A DNA stretch of 64,000 nucleotides, taken from the NCBI GenBank assembly GCA_003586115.2, contig QVOM02000053.1, positions 1,533,658-1,597,657 of the forward strand. The letters are read 5' to 3'. This document shows positions 47,040-58,225 of the stretch, piece by piece. The translations under genes were made by a program, and so were the position numbers. The notes under the pieces were generated by a model, which was given only the letters and a program-made list of their open reading frames with translations, was not told the DNA's origin and ran no database searches. The stretch comes from Salvator merianae. Its lineage: Eukaryota > Chordata > Lepidosauria > Squamata > Teiidae. Every line of letters begins with the position of its first letter. Position 1 is the first letter of the stretch.

Positions 47040-47430
47040 GGTTGCCAATCCTGCAGGGTGCTTTAAAACCCTTTCTAACCCGAAAGAACATGAGATTTCT
47101 CCAGCATCACAAGTCACAGTTTCAATTGGGAAAATTAAAATACACGTGGGATAGGGGCTTTTCAATGGTGGTCCCCAGGCTGTGGAACATTCTCTTCTCT
47201 GAGATGCCTTAGGCATCTTCACTCTGAATGTTAAGGAGAGCAGTGAAGTTGCGTCTGTTTTGTTCTTGCCTTTGGCTAAGGAAGCAGCTTTTCTTCCCCA
47301 CTTTCAGACACAACTACTGTTTTTAGGTGTGCATTTCACTTTCTGTTTTTAATTCCTGTAGCCCATCCTGAGACTTTCGGGTATAAGGTGGGATAAAAAT
47401 GCAAATAAATAAAATAAAAATGGGCCAGGG
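47040..47430 (+). repeat. LINE-like 3' tail, long family B copy upstream of RFWD3
   Basis: GAGACTTTCGGGTATAAGGTG and GGGATAAAAATGCAAATAAAT close a copy that starts near a CCTTTCTAACCCG segment. Confidence 0.75.
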
Positions 47431-48177
47431 CACAGATGGTCAATCTGGTTACAGGCAGTGAGGCAGAAAATGCAGCAGCATGTTGCTGGATCGCACTCTG
47501 GCGGTCTGAATATGCTCAGCACCCATCTGGATGCCGCCTATCTTTGATTTACGAGGGCAACAGACTGGAGCGGCCAGGCAAGATGTCAGGGCTAACAGCT
47601 GGTCCTGCTGCAATGCCAACAGGTTGCCAGTATTTTTAACAAGCCCGACAGCTGTCCAACAGATACCGTGTCTTATAGGCTGCACTGGGAGGTTGAAAAA
47701 TATCCCGGAAGACAGTGATAGCAAATCAGTTCTGTCTTGTGCAAGAAGCTACGTGCACTTGTCAATGAAGTCGTCAGGAACTTCATTCAGTGGCACAGTC
47801 GACTTATTTTAATATCGGCATCTGTGGGGCCGGTACTTACGATATAAAGCAAAAATGCACATATTACTCCAAGGCTCAGACCAATACACTATAACAAGAG
47901 TGGCTTTATATAGTATGAAAACTAGCAAAGTTCAAACCACTTATACCAACCTGTCTTGTCCGTAGGCTGTCTTGGGGATGGTTTTACAGTTTGACAGATT
48001 TTATCTTTTATCTATTTATTTCGGTAAATATCTTTTTTTATATGAATTGATAGGGTCAAATGACTAATCAATAAAGATGGTTCTGTTCTGATATAAATAT
48101 CTGGGGGAAAGTCTTCTCTTGCTATACCTGCAATGAAAAAGTAATACATGGAGCCAAGTTCATTTGCTGAGGAGTTG

Positions 48178-48183
48178 TTTATT
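48178..48183 (-). terminator. MLKL: Candidate poly(A) signal AATAAA for MLKL
   Basis: Minus-strand AATAAA 1.27 kb after the MLKL stop. Weak support: no flanking evidence beyond the hexamer. Confidence 0.25.
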
Positions 48184-49450
48184 ATTCAAAATTCCTCTTA
48201 CAAAACTAAAAAGAGTAAAACAAAAAGAGTGGGGCGACCCACTTTTTCTTGTACAGTGTGGTGGACCGCATAGCACGGCAGGTCCCTATCAGTGTTTGGG
48301 AAAGACCACTTGGCCCGAGGGTCGTGGGAACAGTCGTCTGTGGGAAGGAAGATTTCCAAGGTCTGCGGCCCTGGAACATTGTACTGCGCCCAGGTGTCCC
48401 GTGAACAGTGGCTGCATGTCTGAGAAATAGTAATCCGCTACAGAGATCCCTCGCAAGTGACAGAGAGATTGAACTGGCATCCCAGCTAATGTGCCACTTG
48501 GTCACTCTGTCACTCCTGTGACGGAATGGAGTTTGTTCACTATTTCTGCAAAACAAAAGACAAGTTGGCTTTTCAGACCAGAACATGCCCCACCCGGAGA
48601 CTGAGATGGTGGGTGATACATTTGGCAGCCTGGTTTTCTACAAGGTCTCATCTAGACAGCGATGGAAAGGGTGCAACTACGCAAGCTATGCAGAAGCTGG
48701 TGTGGTTACTTGTAGGCTCACACATCATGCCTTTGATCCATCTGAGAAAGCATCCTCGCTGGAGGGCAGAGCAAAGAGCTCTGAGGGTAGCTCTGCATCA
48801 TCAAGCAGAAGGGGACGGTCTGTGCCACTGCCAGGCACTTCTTTCTGAAGGCAGACTTGCCTACTTTGTGGGTATAGTGCAAGAGCAGAAGCAGGAAGAA
48901 AACATACAGCACAGCTTCAGCCTTTCCTGGATAGAGACAACTTGGCCCTTGACAAGCCCAACATAGCCGCAGGATACTGGGGTGATATCCCACAATACTG
49001 TTATTGCTGGAAAATCAACACCTAACAAAGTGAAAGGACTGGACCTCGTCTGGGTGACAGCTCCCACAGTCTGCCATTCTGGAAATGGCCACCACGCACG
49101 TGCAGGGCCAAACCGGACCCAAAATGGTGGCCCCAAATGTGCGCAGGGTGCCAATCGCGCCAGCGACATTGCGGGAGCCAGTGTCCAGACCAGGTCAGCA
49201 GCTTCACTGGCCCCACACGGCTGCCCAGCCGCCTGGGCAAATAGCAGCTATTCCAGAACGTCGCTGTATTTTGTAACATTTAGCCACCATCTGGAGCCGG
49301 TCTCTCAGAGGAAACCTTTCGAGGCTACTTTAAAGGCGCCTCGTGCTGGTGTGGCTAATGTGAACGGCACGGGCCCTATTCTGACTCCAGAGGAGCCCTT
49401 TTAGATGCCTGAATGACCTCTTGCTAAGTCCACAGGGAGGCCGAAGACGC

Positions 49451-49635
49451 CTAGGATTGAGCCCCACGATAGGAGCCCAGAGGGCCTCTGATACCTTCCA
49501 CAGAAGGACGCTGGGAAGGGCTGAAATGTCGACACTGGTCGATGATGTCCCTCAGGACGGAAGGGCAGTCTTCTCCCAAGGGTTCCTGCTCCTTGTTTAC
49601 CACAACCTTCTTGTAGATTTCCTCTCCAGTGCAGC
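49451..49635 (-). CDS. MLKL: MLKL coding exon 8, 3' end uncertain
   Basis: Completes Gly380, then CTGEEIYKKV... to the stop TAG at 49453-49451. Acceptor TATTGTTACAG. The segment matches MLKL to QRPSVE, then diverges. A good donor (GAAG followed by GTATCAG, junction 49495/49494) lies exactly where the similarity ends, so the true exon may end at 49495 with a further small exon that I could not find. Confidence 0.82.
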
Positions 49636-52600
49636 CTGTAACAATAACCGCAGGGGCAGGGTTGTGCAGTAGACACAGACAGCCAAACACCCCTCTGTTT
49701 CGAAGTAAGTCACCGTTAACCGCTGTCAGCACCTCTGATCTACGGCACCATAATTTTCAGGGGAGAAACCACTGAGGTCTCTGTAATTCGTTCCCCGTCA
49801 GCCATTGGCCTGCCACAGTGGTGTCCACGTGCAAAAGAGGTTTTGAGACTTGCGCCATCTGCACCTGACAAACCTGTGCACTAACTGCCCCTTACCTGCA
49901 AAGGGGAGCTTGCCGGTTGCGATCTCCCACAGCACGACGCCGAAGCTGAAAAGAAATGGACAACCCGATGATACGAGCAGGTAAAGGCTACGAGCTAAGC
50001 ATGGAGGGTATCTGTCTGCATTCAGACATGCTGAGAGGGACGACAGAAAACAGAACCGGAAGCTTCCTTGCTCCAGGTCAGCTGACTTGGTCACTACAGA
50101 ATTCGGCAGGCCACACAATAGGAACCCCCTGCAGAGTTCCTAGCCTGGATAAAAGCGCCTGCAATTCTCAGCCATTGTCCTCCCTGCTAAGGATCATGGG
50201 AGCTGTTGTCCCCAGAACGCGCTTTTCTGAATTCTAGTGAGATTATGTACTCTGGGAGCCTGTGACTGAAGTGTGGGATAAAGCGGGGAAGGAAGGAAGG
50301 AACATCCACGGAAAAGAAAAAGGGTAAAAGTTATCTGGGTGGGTACCTGTATATGTCACTGGCCAGCGTATATTCGTGGTCCATGGATTTCAAGCCCTCC
50401 GGGCAGATGTAGGCTGAAGCAGAAACCACTTTCTGGACCTTCTTGGGGTGCCGTTGAATAGATGACATTGTCTGACTCAGTTCAAAGCCGGACAGCTGAG
50501 AGGAACAGTGGACACCTTCACTGGAACGGTTCAGATCTACAGATTACAGCCTCTTTTTCTTTAAGGGGTCAAGCAGCAGTTAGATGGACAATTATTAGAG
50601 CTGCTGGAACAGACTTCCTGCATTAGCTTTGGGTTGGTCTAGATGACCTTCCAAGCACCTTCCGCCTCAGTTCAGCAGCCAAGGGTTAGACATACTCCTT
50701 AATAGATTGTGGCCATCTGCAGTCTGTGCAAGGATCTGAATGATGGAACAACCTACAGGATCTAAGAACATCAGAGGAGCCCTGCTGGATCAGGCCATGG
50801 CCCAAGTAGTCCAGCATCCTGCCTCACACAGTGGCCCACCAATTGCTTCTGGGCATCTCAAGCAGAAGACAAGGGCAAAACCTTCATCTGCTCCCGGCTC
50901 CCTGCAAATGGCCTTTAGAAGCAATCTTGGAGGCAGTACCTAGGCATGAACTCTAGTAGCCATTGATACACCTGACCTCCGTGAATCTGTCCGGTTCGTT
51001 CTTAAAACTATCCAGGCTGACTGCTGTCACCACCTCTTCTGGTAGTAAATTCCATACTACGCTTGCTGGCGCAGTATACCAGCCAGTGCAGGATCCATTC
51101 TGAATCTTCCCAGAAGCCTGTATCAGACCTAAACCTCACCTTTACACAATAGCCCTTGCCCACCAGGAACTTGGTACTGTCAATGCAGCAGTGCAGGTGA
51201 GTTTTCTCCCCAGTCTGGTGCAACCTGAAACCGATTAAAAGAGAGAGGGAGGGAGGGAGTAACCCCTCTGCAGGGACACACCAGTGGCTATGGCTGTTGT
51301 GCAAATATCGGTCACTCCGACGAGGCTCATCCTAGCATTTCCGGGCATGGTTATCCTGCATTCTTACCCTGCAGCAGCCCCTTTGGACGATTTTGCCATA
51401 GGCGGTGGAAGGGAAAAGGTGCGCAGCAGTTACCTGGGGACCCCCTTTTACCTGTAGTCTGGGCTCAACACACCTGTACAGGCCAGCCGCAGCGTCCGAA
51501 GCCATTTCAGTTCGGATCTCCCATGGTAAGTTTGGTTCCTTTTGCAGGACCTCTCGTAGATTTCCCTTTTCACAGTATTCCGTGACGATGGAGTACCGAG
51601 GAACAGACTCTAAGGCAAAGGGCAGACCGGGGTGAATGTCTTGCAGATCCGGTTTGTTTGTCTTGCATTTTCTATCCCACCTTTTTATGCTGTGTCGCTA
51701 CACCTAAAAGCCAACGGGTTTCAGCTCCCCTTGCCACACTCACGGCTGACCGCAATGTGTTCCTGCTGAGACCAGGACTCATGCTCGGGGCAGAACCAGG
51801 GGGCTCACCGTTCTCCTCTATGCAGATCCCGTACAGACGGAGGACGTAGGGCGATTCAAACATCTTCATGGTTCTGGCCTCTCTCTCAAAAATGCCCCTC
51901 ACGTTCCTGTGGGAAGAAACAGAGGCGTCAGTCTCTGGTCCAAGAGCTGCGCCATCAACTGGTCTCGCAACCCACACCTCAAACTGGCCTCTTAACCCCC
52001 CTACAGCTGGTCAGCAGTGCTGGATTCCTCCCTCAACCCGACGACAGACTGCATTCTCCCTCAGCTGCTTCCTAGGTGGCCATTTCACCATCAGGGTGCA
52101 GGAAGAAGCCAGGCTGCCTCTGCAGCGCCCTCCCACCCACCCTACAACCAGCCCGTAGCTTCCTCCAAAACTTGCAGGAGGGAGCCGGGGGGGCAGCCCC
52201 TCCCCTCCTGTTCCAAGAGCCTTCTGGCCCACAGGCAGTCCATCAACGCGCTGAACCAAGACGAACACACGAGGAAGGCCCACGGACCCCTCCGTTTCTC
52301 CTTGGAGCTTCCCAGGGACACTCACTGAGGACTGTTGTTCAGGAGGTTCTTGAAGACCTTGACGGCCACGGGGGACTTGTAGAACTCGCCTCTGTAAAGC
52401 TCAAACCTTTCGCTGTCCATCACGCGGCTCTTTATGACCAGCTCGCTCCTTTTTATCTCCGTGATGTTCATGGGGTTCCTCACCTCCTGCCCTGCAGTGA
52501 AAAAAAAAAAGAGAGAGACAGGTTGGAAGAGGGCCGTGGAAAGGGAAGACCCCTTCATATCAACCCTCCGTTGCACAAACACTCCACTGACCAGTGGAGC

Positions 52601-53494
52601 AAATTCTTGGGAAAGACCTCAAAAAAAGCCCCTGATTTTGACACTCCAGGTCAGACCCCATCCCTGAACCTGATGGAGCTCTGATCCGATCAAGCAGGAC
52701 ATTTCTGACGCTCCTCCTTTGCGTGTGGAAAAGGAACCACAAAGTCCTGAACCCGGAGACCAGCACTGGTCACGCCCTCGGGCCTCCCTTGGCTGAAACA
52801 CTTCTGTGTGTTGCAACCACGACACAACGGGAGGCATCCTGGGCCCTTCCTCGTTCCTTCTCTAGCCACCACGCCCTTTGGAGTTCTCCCTCCCCATGCA
52901 GGAACCCAGTTCAAAGCCCACCTGCAATGGCGCGGCCGCTGTCATCTTCCCAACCCGTCCAGCCTTGTTGCCCCCCTTCCCATCTCCGCCCTCCATTGCT
53001 CCCCAGGGCAGGAGATTGGCACAAAGTGTTGTGCGCACCTTTTAGCGTCTCACTTAAGGAGACTTTGTCTTCTGCCAGGTCTTGCCTGTCCTCCTGGACC
53101 ACAACATGCTTCTCAAATCTGGCCTGCACTGTGGCTTCCACTTGTAGCAGAAGCGTCAGTCCGTTACCGACGTCCCCCAGGCGGCTGTTGAGGCCCTTGA
53201 GCTTATCCAACATAGAGCCCGCTTTGACAAGTCTCTCCATCCATTTCTGGCTGCAGTACTTTTCCAGCAGCTTTTCTGCCTCTTCCAGAAGGTCCAGCAT
53301 CCTCTTCAGCATCCTCTTCAGGTCAGAGGAGCACTCTTCAGGTGGCTGTTTCTGCTGGAGGAGCCTGATAGGTGGGAGCAGCATATCCATACGGTCCACA
53401 AGACGCTTTTTCTGATACTTGCAGTGATTTAGGCTCTCACACAGGCCGTAGAGAATGCCCGAGACCTTCAGAATGCCTTCCACGATTTCCATGG
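49451..53494 (-). CDS. MLKL: MLKL, mixed lineage kinase domain-like pseudokinase, 8 coding exons
   Basis: Effector of necroptosis: RIPK3 phosphorylates the pseudokinase domain, which frees an N-terminal four-helix bundle to oligomerise and permeabilise membranes (family knowledge). Coding exons: 53492-53039 (exon starts 53494), 52491-52326, 51906-51809, 51609-51474, 51224-51140, 50495-50347, 49945-49896, 49635-49451, giving 1323 nt, 440 aa. Residues 1-~130 form the helical bundle, followed by a short brace, and the pseudokinase runs from ~165. The VAVK Lys is K196. The catalytic HRD is replaced by HCC (296-298) and DFG by GFE (316-318), as expected of a pseudokinase. The start ATG at 53492 (GCCATGG) follows the acceptor by two bases, so a non-coding first exon is needed. 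Odd points: the brace is about 30 residues shorter than in mammals, and the C-terminus after residue ~427 is uncertain. Confidence 0.93.
49896..49945 (-). CDS. MLKL: MLKL coding exon 7
   Basis: 50 nt: completes Ser363, then FGVVLWEIAT... to LPFA plus one base. Acceptor TCTTTTCAG, donor GTAAGG. Confidence 0.94.
50347..50495 (-). CDS. MLKL: MLKL coding exon 6: GFE motif and activation loop
   Basis: Codons 314-362 plus two bases (LSGFELSQTM... to ASDIY). Acceptor CCTCTCAG, donor GTACCC. The Thr/Ser cluster SQTMSS just after GFE sits where mammalian MLKL is phosphorylated by RIPK3. Confidence 0.94.
50757..51065 (+). repeat. Family A repeat in MLKL intron 5
   Basis: Complete order from GATCTAAGAACATCAGAGG to CACCTCTTCTGGTAGTAAATT. 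It lies 75 nt downstream of the exon 5 donor. Confidence 0.85.
51140..51224 (-). CDS. MLKL: MLKL coding exon 5: degenerate catalytic loop
   Basis: Completes Arg285, then LHQTGEKTHL... to GYCVK at 313. Acceptor CGGTTTCAG, donor GTGAGG. HCC stands where active kinases have HRD. Confidence 0.93.
51474..51609 (-). CDS. MLKL: MLKL coding exon 4
   Basis: Completes Glu240, then SVPRYSIVTE... to AAGLY plus two bases. Acceptor TTGCCTTAG, donor GTGTGT. It covers the hinge (IVTEYCEKGNL) and the following helices. Confidence 0.94.
51809..51906 (-). CDS. MLKL: MLKL coding exon 3
   Basis: Completes Gln207, then NVRGIFEREA... to CIEEN plus one base. Acceptor TTCCCACAG, donor GTGAGCC. This is the alphaC helix region and beta4, with YVLRLYGICIE. 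Confidence 0.94.
52326..52491 (-). CDS. MLKL: MLKL coding exon 2: start of pseudokinase
   Basis: Completes Gly152, then QEVRNPMNIT... to NNSP plus two bases. Acceptor TTTCACTGCAG, donor GTGAGTG. Contains the glycine-loop-equivalent ELYRGEFY and the VAVKVFK motif. Confidence 0.94.
53039..53494 (-). CDS. MLKL: MLKL coding exon 1: four-helix bundle
   Basis: Two untranslated bases, then codons 1-151 plus one base (MEIVEGILKV... to SETLKG). Acceptor CCTTCCTCCAG, donor GTGCGC. Amphipathic Leu/Lys/Glu helices make up the membrane-permeabilising domain and the start of the brace. Confidence 0.93.
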
Positions 53495-54238
53495 CTGGAG
53501 GAAGGGAAAAAGCATCATGCGCAAAGCTGAAGACGGCTGAAAAAAGCAGCACTGGTTACTTACTGGGAAGGCCTTTTCAGAGGAAGTCTGGAGGACTCCA
53601 GCTAATGATGGGTTGAGTCCCTCCATCTGCCCACAGATTGGCCACAGGATGAAGGAGCTGCCCCACTTCTGGTCCAAGTTTTCCCGCTTCTGGAGGGACG
53701 AGCACTCGTGTTGCTGCTTCCTCTGATGGTAAGTCATGTGGTTTCACTGGGCACAGGCATGAATGAAAAACCGTCCTCTGACCAGCGCTGGACCTAAGGT
53801 GGTGCTAGGGGAGCCCTTCCTCTGGAAAATGCCATCGTGGCAGGTAATCAAGGCCACCTTTCCAAATGAAGGGCTGGAGGACTCCACCTAAGCACTTGGG
53901 AGCTACCTGTGAAGCCTAGAACTGGTATAAAAGCTGGAGCCTGCTGTCTAGAGCATTGTGTTCTAGCCATAAGTCAAGCCAGTTTGTAGGCAAACCAGAA
54001 ATGGATGGAACACACCCTCGGTTGGAAACAAGCTCTTTCTCCTGCCCTACCTGGTAAAAAGGCGTCTGGATGCTAACAGGGTGGCAACGACCATGTGGAA
54101 ATGGGAAAAGGGCAGAAAAGGGCAACCAGAATGATCAAGGGCTAGAACACCTTCCTTGCGGAATCAGGCTGCAACGTCTTGGCCGTACCCTAAGATCACC
54201 CCACCGTGGGCCTTCCTAACCCTTGCAGGAAAGCTTAC

Positions 54239-54350
54239 CCGTTTGCGTCCCGCTCCTCCACCTCGCTTGCTAGCAAAGTGATCTCTTGTTCCGCCCGTTT
54301 CCAGAAAGCGCCTCAACTTCTCATTTCCGTCTTTTTTCCCATCCAAAAAA
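54239..54350 (-). other. MLKL: Probable non-coding first exon of MLKL
   Basis: The coding exon opens with an acceptor two bases before the ATG, so a 5' exon is required. The donor CGG/GTAAGC at 54239/54238 lies just downstream of the ISRE-like site. The 5' limit is a guess. An alternative donor CAG/GTGAGT is at 54625/54624 within a GC-rich stretch. Confidence 0.4.
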
Positions 54351-54382
54351 GTTCCATTGGCTTTGTCAGAAAGTCTGCGCTT

Positions 54383-54395
54383 ACTTTCACTTTCT
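54383..54395 (-). promoter_or_regulatory. MLKL: Interferon-stimulated response element (ISRE)-like site upstream of MLKL
   Basis: Minus strand reads AGAAAGTGAAAGT, an exact GAAANNGAAA core. It sits about 150 bp upstream of a strong splice donor that probably closes the non-coding first exon. Mammalian MLKL is interferon-inducible, so the site is plausible. Binding is not shown by sequence alone. Confidence 0.6.
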
Positions 54396-55061
54396 GTCTG
54401 GACGCGGCAGCTCAGCAGGCCGAGAGCTGCGAAGTCAGTGTGCAGAGTTTTCTGGCTTCTGCCCGAAGGAGCAAATCCCCTTGACGTACGACTTGGGTGA
54501 GCTGTAGGGCAGGAAATATTCTGCCCGCCGCGCCAAGCTCTGCTGGCCGTTGAGCCGCTGAGAGGGCCGAGCAGGCGCGTTTACCCACCTGGGGATTTTT
54601 GCGAACTTCTGCCCTAAAACTCACCTGCTCCAGGGCGACCCTGATTTTTTAGCTCAGAACAGCGGCCGTTTGGAAAAGTTCTGCTGCTTCCTCCCGTGCG
54701 GGTGGGGGAAGGGAAAAGAGGAACAGCCCCAGGCCCCGGGGGAGTGAGGTGTCCGCCGCGATTGCATCCTTTTCCTTCCCCCGCTGCTTTAATGCGCAAG
54801 TCAGGCGTCAGTTTGTGGAAGGAGCAAAAACGCACTTGTGACGGACCCCATTCCTTGAGCCGGTGCCTCCCAGACTCAGCATGCAGAGGTTCTTCAACAT
54901 CCCCTTTTGGGGGGCCATGGAAAATTCCCTCCCCCGAGTATGGAAGAGGCTATACCAGTTAGGCCAGTGCTGAGGGCCTCACACTGGCTGTGGCCTCTTT
55001 AGGCACCCCCTGAAGCAAGTCGTGGGAAACCCTGATAAGAGCATGAGAAAAGTGCACCAAG

Positions 55062-55275
55062 GGGCCCGTGGAGTCTGGGAGGGGCTGTAGCTCTGGGGTA
55101 GGGAAAACTGCATGGAAAGCAGAAGGTCACCGGTTCAATCCCCAGCCTCTCTCCAGAAGTAGGCAGTGGCAAACCACTTCTGTATCTTTGCCAAGAAAAC
55201 CATACAGAGGTGCTCATGCAGGTGCCTATACAGTACAGCCAACCAGGAGTCAGCCACAACTAAGTGGTACCCAAC
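55062..55275 (+). mobile_element. tRNA-derived SINE, plus strand
   Basis: GGGGCTGTAGCTCTGGGGTAG (A box) and GGTTCAATCCCCAGCC (B box), then GTGGCAAACCACTTCTGTATC. Longest copy in the window. Confidence 0.85.
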
Positions 55276-58079
55276 AACAATCAACACTTCGAAACCAGGA
55301 AATCACATTGTGTAGAATACCTGGGTTCCTGGTCTGCTCCTCCATTTTCACAACACCCACCACAGCAGGCCAGTTTGCCCTCAGGAAGAGGCACCTGGTG
55401 ATTCCCATTGCATTGAATGCTGTAAAGGCACCCCCAGAGCTCTCTATCCCATTCTCCCAAACAGACTCTTTCTTGGATCCATAGCATTTGACATGTGCAA
55501 CTACGTGTGATGGAAACACCATCTGATCACCCATCTCATCCCATTTCCCCTGTGTGGACACAACCTTAGCATGTCATCTGTCACATCTCTGATCTCACCT
55601 GCCTGCACTGTCTCCAGGGAAATTGCACACATGAGAAGACACTTCTGATGTCTCTGGCCAATCCTGTGGTCTTGGCAGCCATACACAGATGAGAAAGTTG
55701 ACCCACCCTGCTGCCAGAAGAGTAGTATCAGATATTACATGCCTTTTCCTACTACTTCAGAAAAACAGGGAGGGAGGCAAATCCCTCCTTTATCTGTGTT
55801 GCCCTCGTCTTCGCTTGGAGCATCAGCTATGGCTAGTCTGGGCAAATAACACCTCGCTATGGGGCATGTGCTTTAACAGTCTTGTACTGAATAACTGCAA
55901 TTGGTCTCCATCAATCCAGCACCCTCTGGATATTTTGGGGCTAAAATTTCCCATGGGGCCTTGTCATTTGCAGGAGGCGCTGGATAAAACATCTGCAGGG
56001 CGCCACGTTGGCAAAACCTGCTCTTCATAACTGCCTCTTCGAAAACTGTTCCCCGGTGCAGCGGTATGCTTGCCTGGTTCTTTTCCACCCTTCCCCGCAT
56101 CCAGCAACAAAAATCTCAGATATGTCACTGCTATCCCCACATCAAAAGATTTATTCCTCAAAATATACATAATATATGTACAATTTTTTCTTGCCTACAG
56201 TTTTGTACAACTTCATTCCCATTTTCTGAGAAGCATGTCCGCAGTAAACATTAGAAAGGAATAGGGAAGAGAAACTGCAAGAACAGACAAAGCAAAACCA
56301 GTTCAAATCTTGGACTGACATCTTTGGGCAATTGCTTTCACTGGAGATTAAAATGCTCCAAACAGAACAAGTCTGCTAAAAAAGAAAAAAGAACCTGTTT
56401 CCAGCACAACTGCTGACACCTAGAACTCAAAGAGTAGAATATATATAATATGTGGCACCTCTACTTTTAGCATAGGGTTCAAAGTGATGCCTCGCTTTTA
56501 TGACAGGAGAAAGGAGAGGTGACCCTCAGTAACACACAACTGCTTCTCAAGAATGGGGGTCTTGTATTATTCCTGTAAAATGTTTTTAAAAGAAGAAGTC
56601 CAGTGGAAAGCAATTCCTATCGACAGAACGAATTTCAGAAAAGGGTGCTTCCCCACAACAATCGCAAGGAAGACCGGTTCTCTTTATCTGGACACTCTTC
56701 TTGGAGTACCACAATTTGGAGTGGAAGATTTCTCACCTCTGGGCAGTGCCAGGTATATACTAATCTTATAACACCGTATACATCATGGGTTTTATATAGT
56801 TTTCTTTGTAAAATGTTTCTTGTACAACTTTTTGTAAAGCTTTGTTACGGCTTTGGCTACAAGAATAAAGGATTTACTTACTTAATTACTTACTTATTTA
56901 CTAGATAAAATATGGCTTAGGTTTGTAGTGCATATATGCCCCCGAAAGAAAGTTAAATGGAAAGAAAAGCAGGGCTAAGAACAGCACCGTTTGTCTACTC
57001 CTGAATTGCTTTTGCAGCAAATATTAGGACTTCCAAAGGCACCTCTTCCCAGAGTACAAGAGCAGGGAAATGCCTCCTGTTCTGGGACTCCAGAGTAGCC
57101 CAGTAAGCGTGAAGGTTGCCAGATCTCTACTAGTTGCTCAGAAGAGGGGACCAAAACAGGACTGCCCGTCAGGCCAGTGGGCTAAAGTCCTCTCTTCTGC
57201 GCCACGAGGGAAGTGACAGAAATGGTGACTGGGGAGCAAGAAGGGCTTTCCCTGTCTTCACGGGATGTGTCCACACAGTGCCGGATGGAGGCACCCGTTC
57301 CTGAAGGACCCCCACGCTTTGGAACGTGTGGCTGCAGCCCCACAACAGAGAGACTCAGACGAGGTGAGGACGTTGCCACATCATCTCACGGGCGACTGTT
57401 GGCCCATTTCTCAGTGGCGTAAAGGTAAGCACGGCGTCTTGCTTTCACAAATTCTGGCCTGAAAGCGAAAATTCGGGCGGCCAGATCTGGTGAGAGGACA
57501 GAGTTCCTGCTCCTTTCCAGTCAGGTTTCTTCCGCAGAAGAGGGGTGTTTAGCTGCTGCCTGCCTATCCAGCAGCCCCTGCTGAAGTTCCCTCTTCCGGG
57601 CAAGAGGGCAGGAGGGGGACTACGGTCAGATAGAGCAGGGAGCACCAAAGACCTCTCTCGCTCGATCTTGCGATTGGGCTCCCTCTCAAGGGACAACACC
57701 TCCCATCCACCAGAAGTCAGATACAGCTTTGGGGTTACTGGCTGGAGAGCACCCTGGTCAGGGAAGGTGGTTGGCGGATCCTGCCGACTCAGCTCTCTGG
57801 GGTGAATTCCTGTATGCCTGGCCTGCGAGGCCAAGGCCTTTCGGCTCCTAGAATCGCTGGCACTCGGTCAGGAGACTGGACTAAGCGGCTGCCTAGTACA
57901 CTTCATCTGCATTGGACCAGCGCCATTCTGCTCCAGAACCGCCCCAAGAGGTCCTATTCCAGATTAGCTGTGGACCTGAAGAGCTCATAGCCTTCTGAAT
58001 GGGTTCTGCCCTTTCATAGATGGGGAGGGCCTCAACTGAATACACTTGTGCCTCCATTATTCATACCCTCACTGCCCAG

Positions 58080-58215
58080 TAGAGATGTGCGGAACTGGTT
58101 CGGTCAGTTCCTGGTTCGCAACGAACTGGCGTGTTTGCATGGTTTGCGTGCGAACTGAACCAGCCTGTTGCTTGAGAAATCCAGTTTGAATCAAACCTGA
58201 ACCAAGCGGTGTTAT
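58080..58215 (+). mobile_element. Family E element
   Basis: Starts AGTAGAGATGTGCGGAACTGG, with repeated GGTTCG/CGAACTGG words. Inverted counterpart of the 1200-1349 copy. Confidence 0.5.
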
Positions 58216-58225
58216 AATGAGCCAT

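Larger units (their letters stand above)
46903..49450. other. MLKL 3' flank / spacer upstream of RFWD3
   Basis: A family B repeat lies at 47040-47430. From 47450 to 49450 there is non-classified sequence with overlapping open frames on both strands (for example 48526-48966 plus, 48861-49169 minus) that resemble no protein I know. Part should be the MLKL 3' UTR. Confidence 0.45.

Noticed and set aside
46152..47212. Plus-strand frames of 203-254 codons across the RFWD3 promoter
   Set aside because: Low-complexity CpG-island shadows opposite the RFWD3 first exon. They end in repeat DNA.
48880..48960. Possible last MLKL exon (residues VVSIQERLKL on the minus strand)
   Set aside because: It resembles the expected final helix only loosely and lacks a polypyrimidine tract before its AG.
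52670..52810. Possible missing MLKL brace exon in intron 1
   Set aside because: A splice-compatible frame can be drawn (after GGGTTCAG), but its residues do not resemble a brace helix.
52723..53415. 230-codon Ser-rich plus-strand frame
   Set aside because: Antisense of MLKL exon 1 helical-bundle codons. Leu/Glu/Lys helices read as Ser-rich on the other strand.
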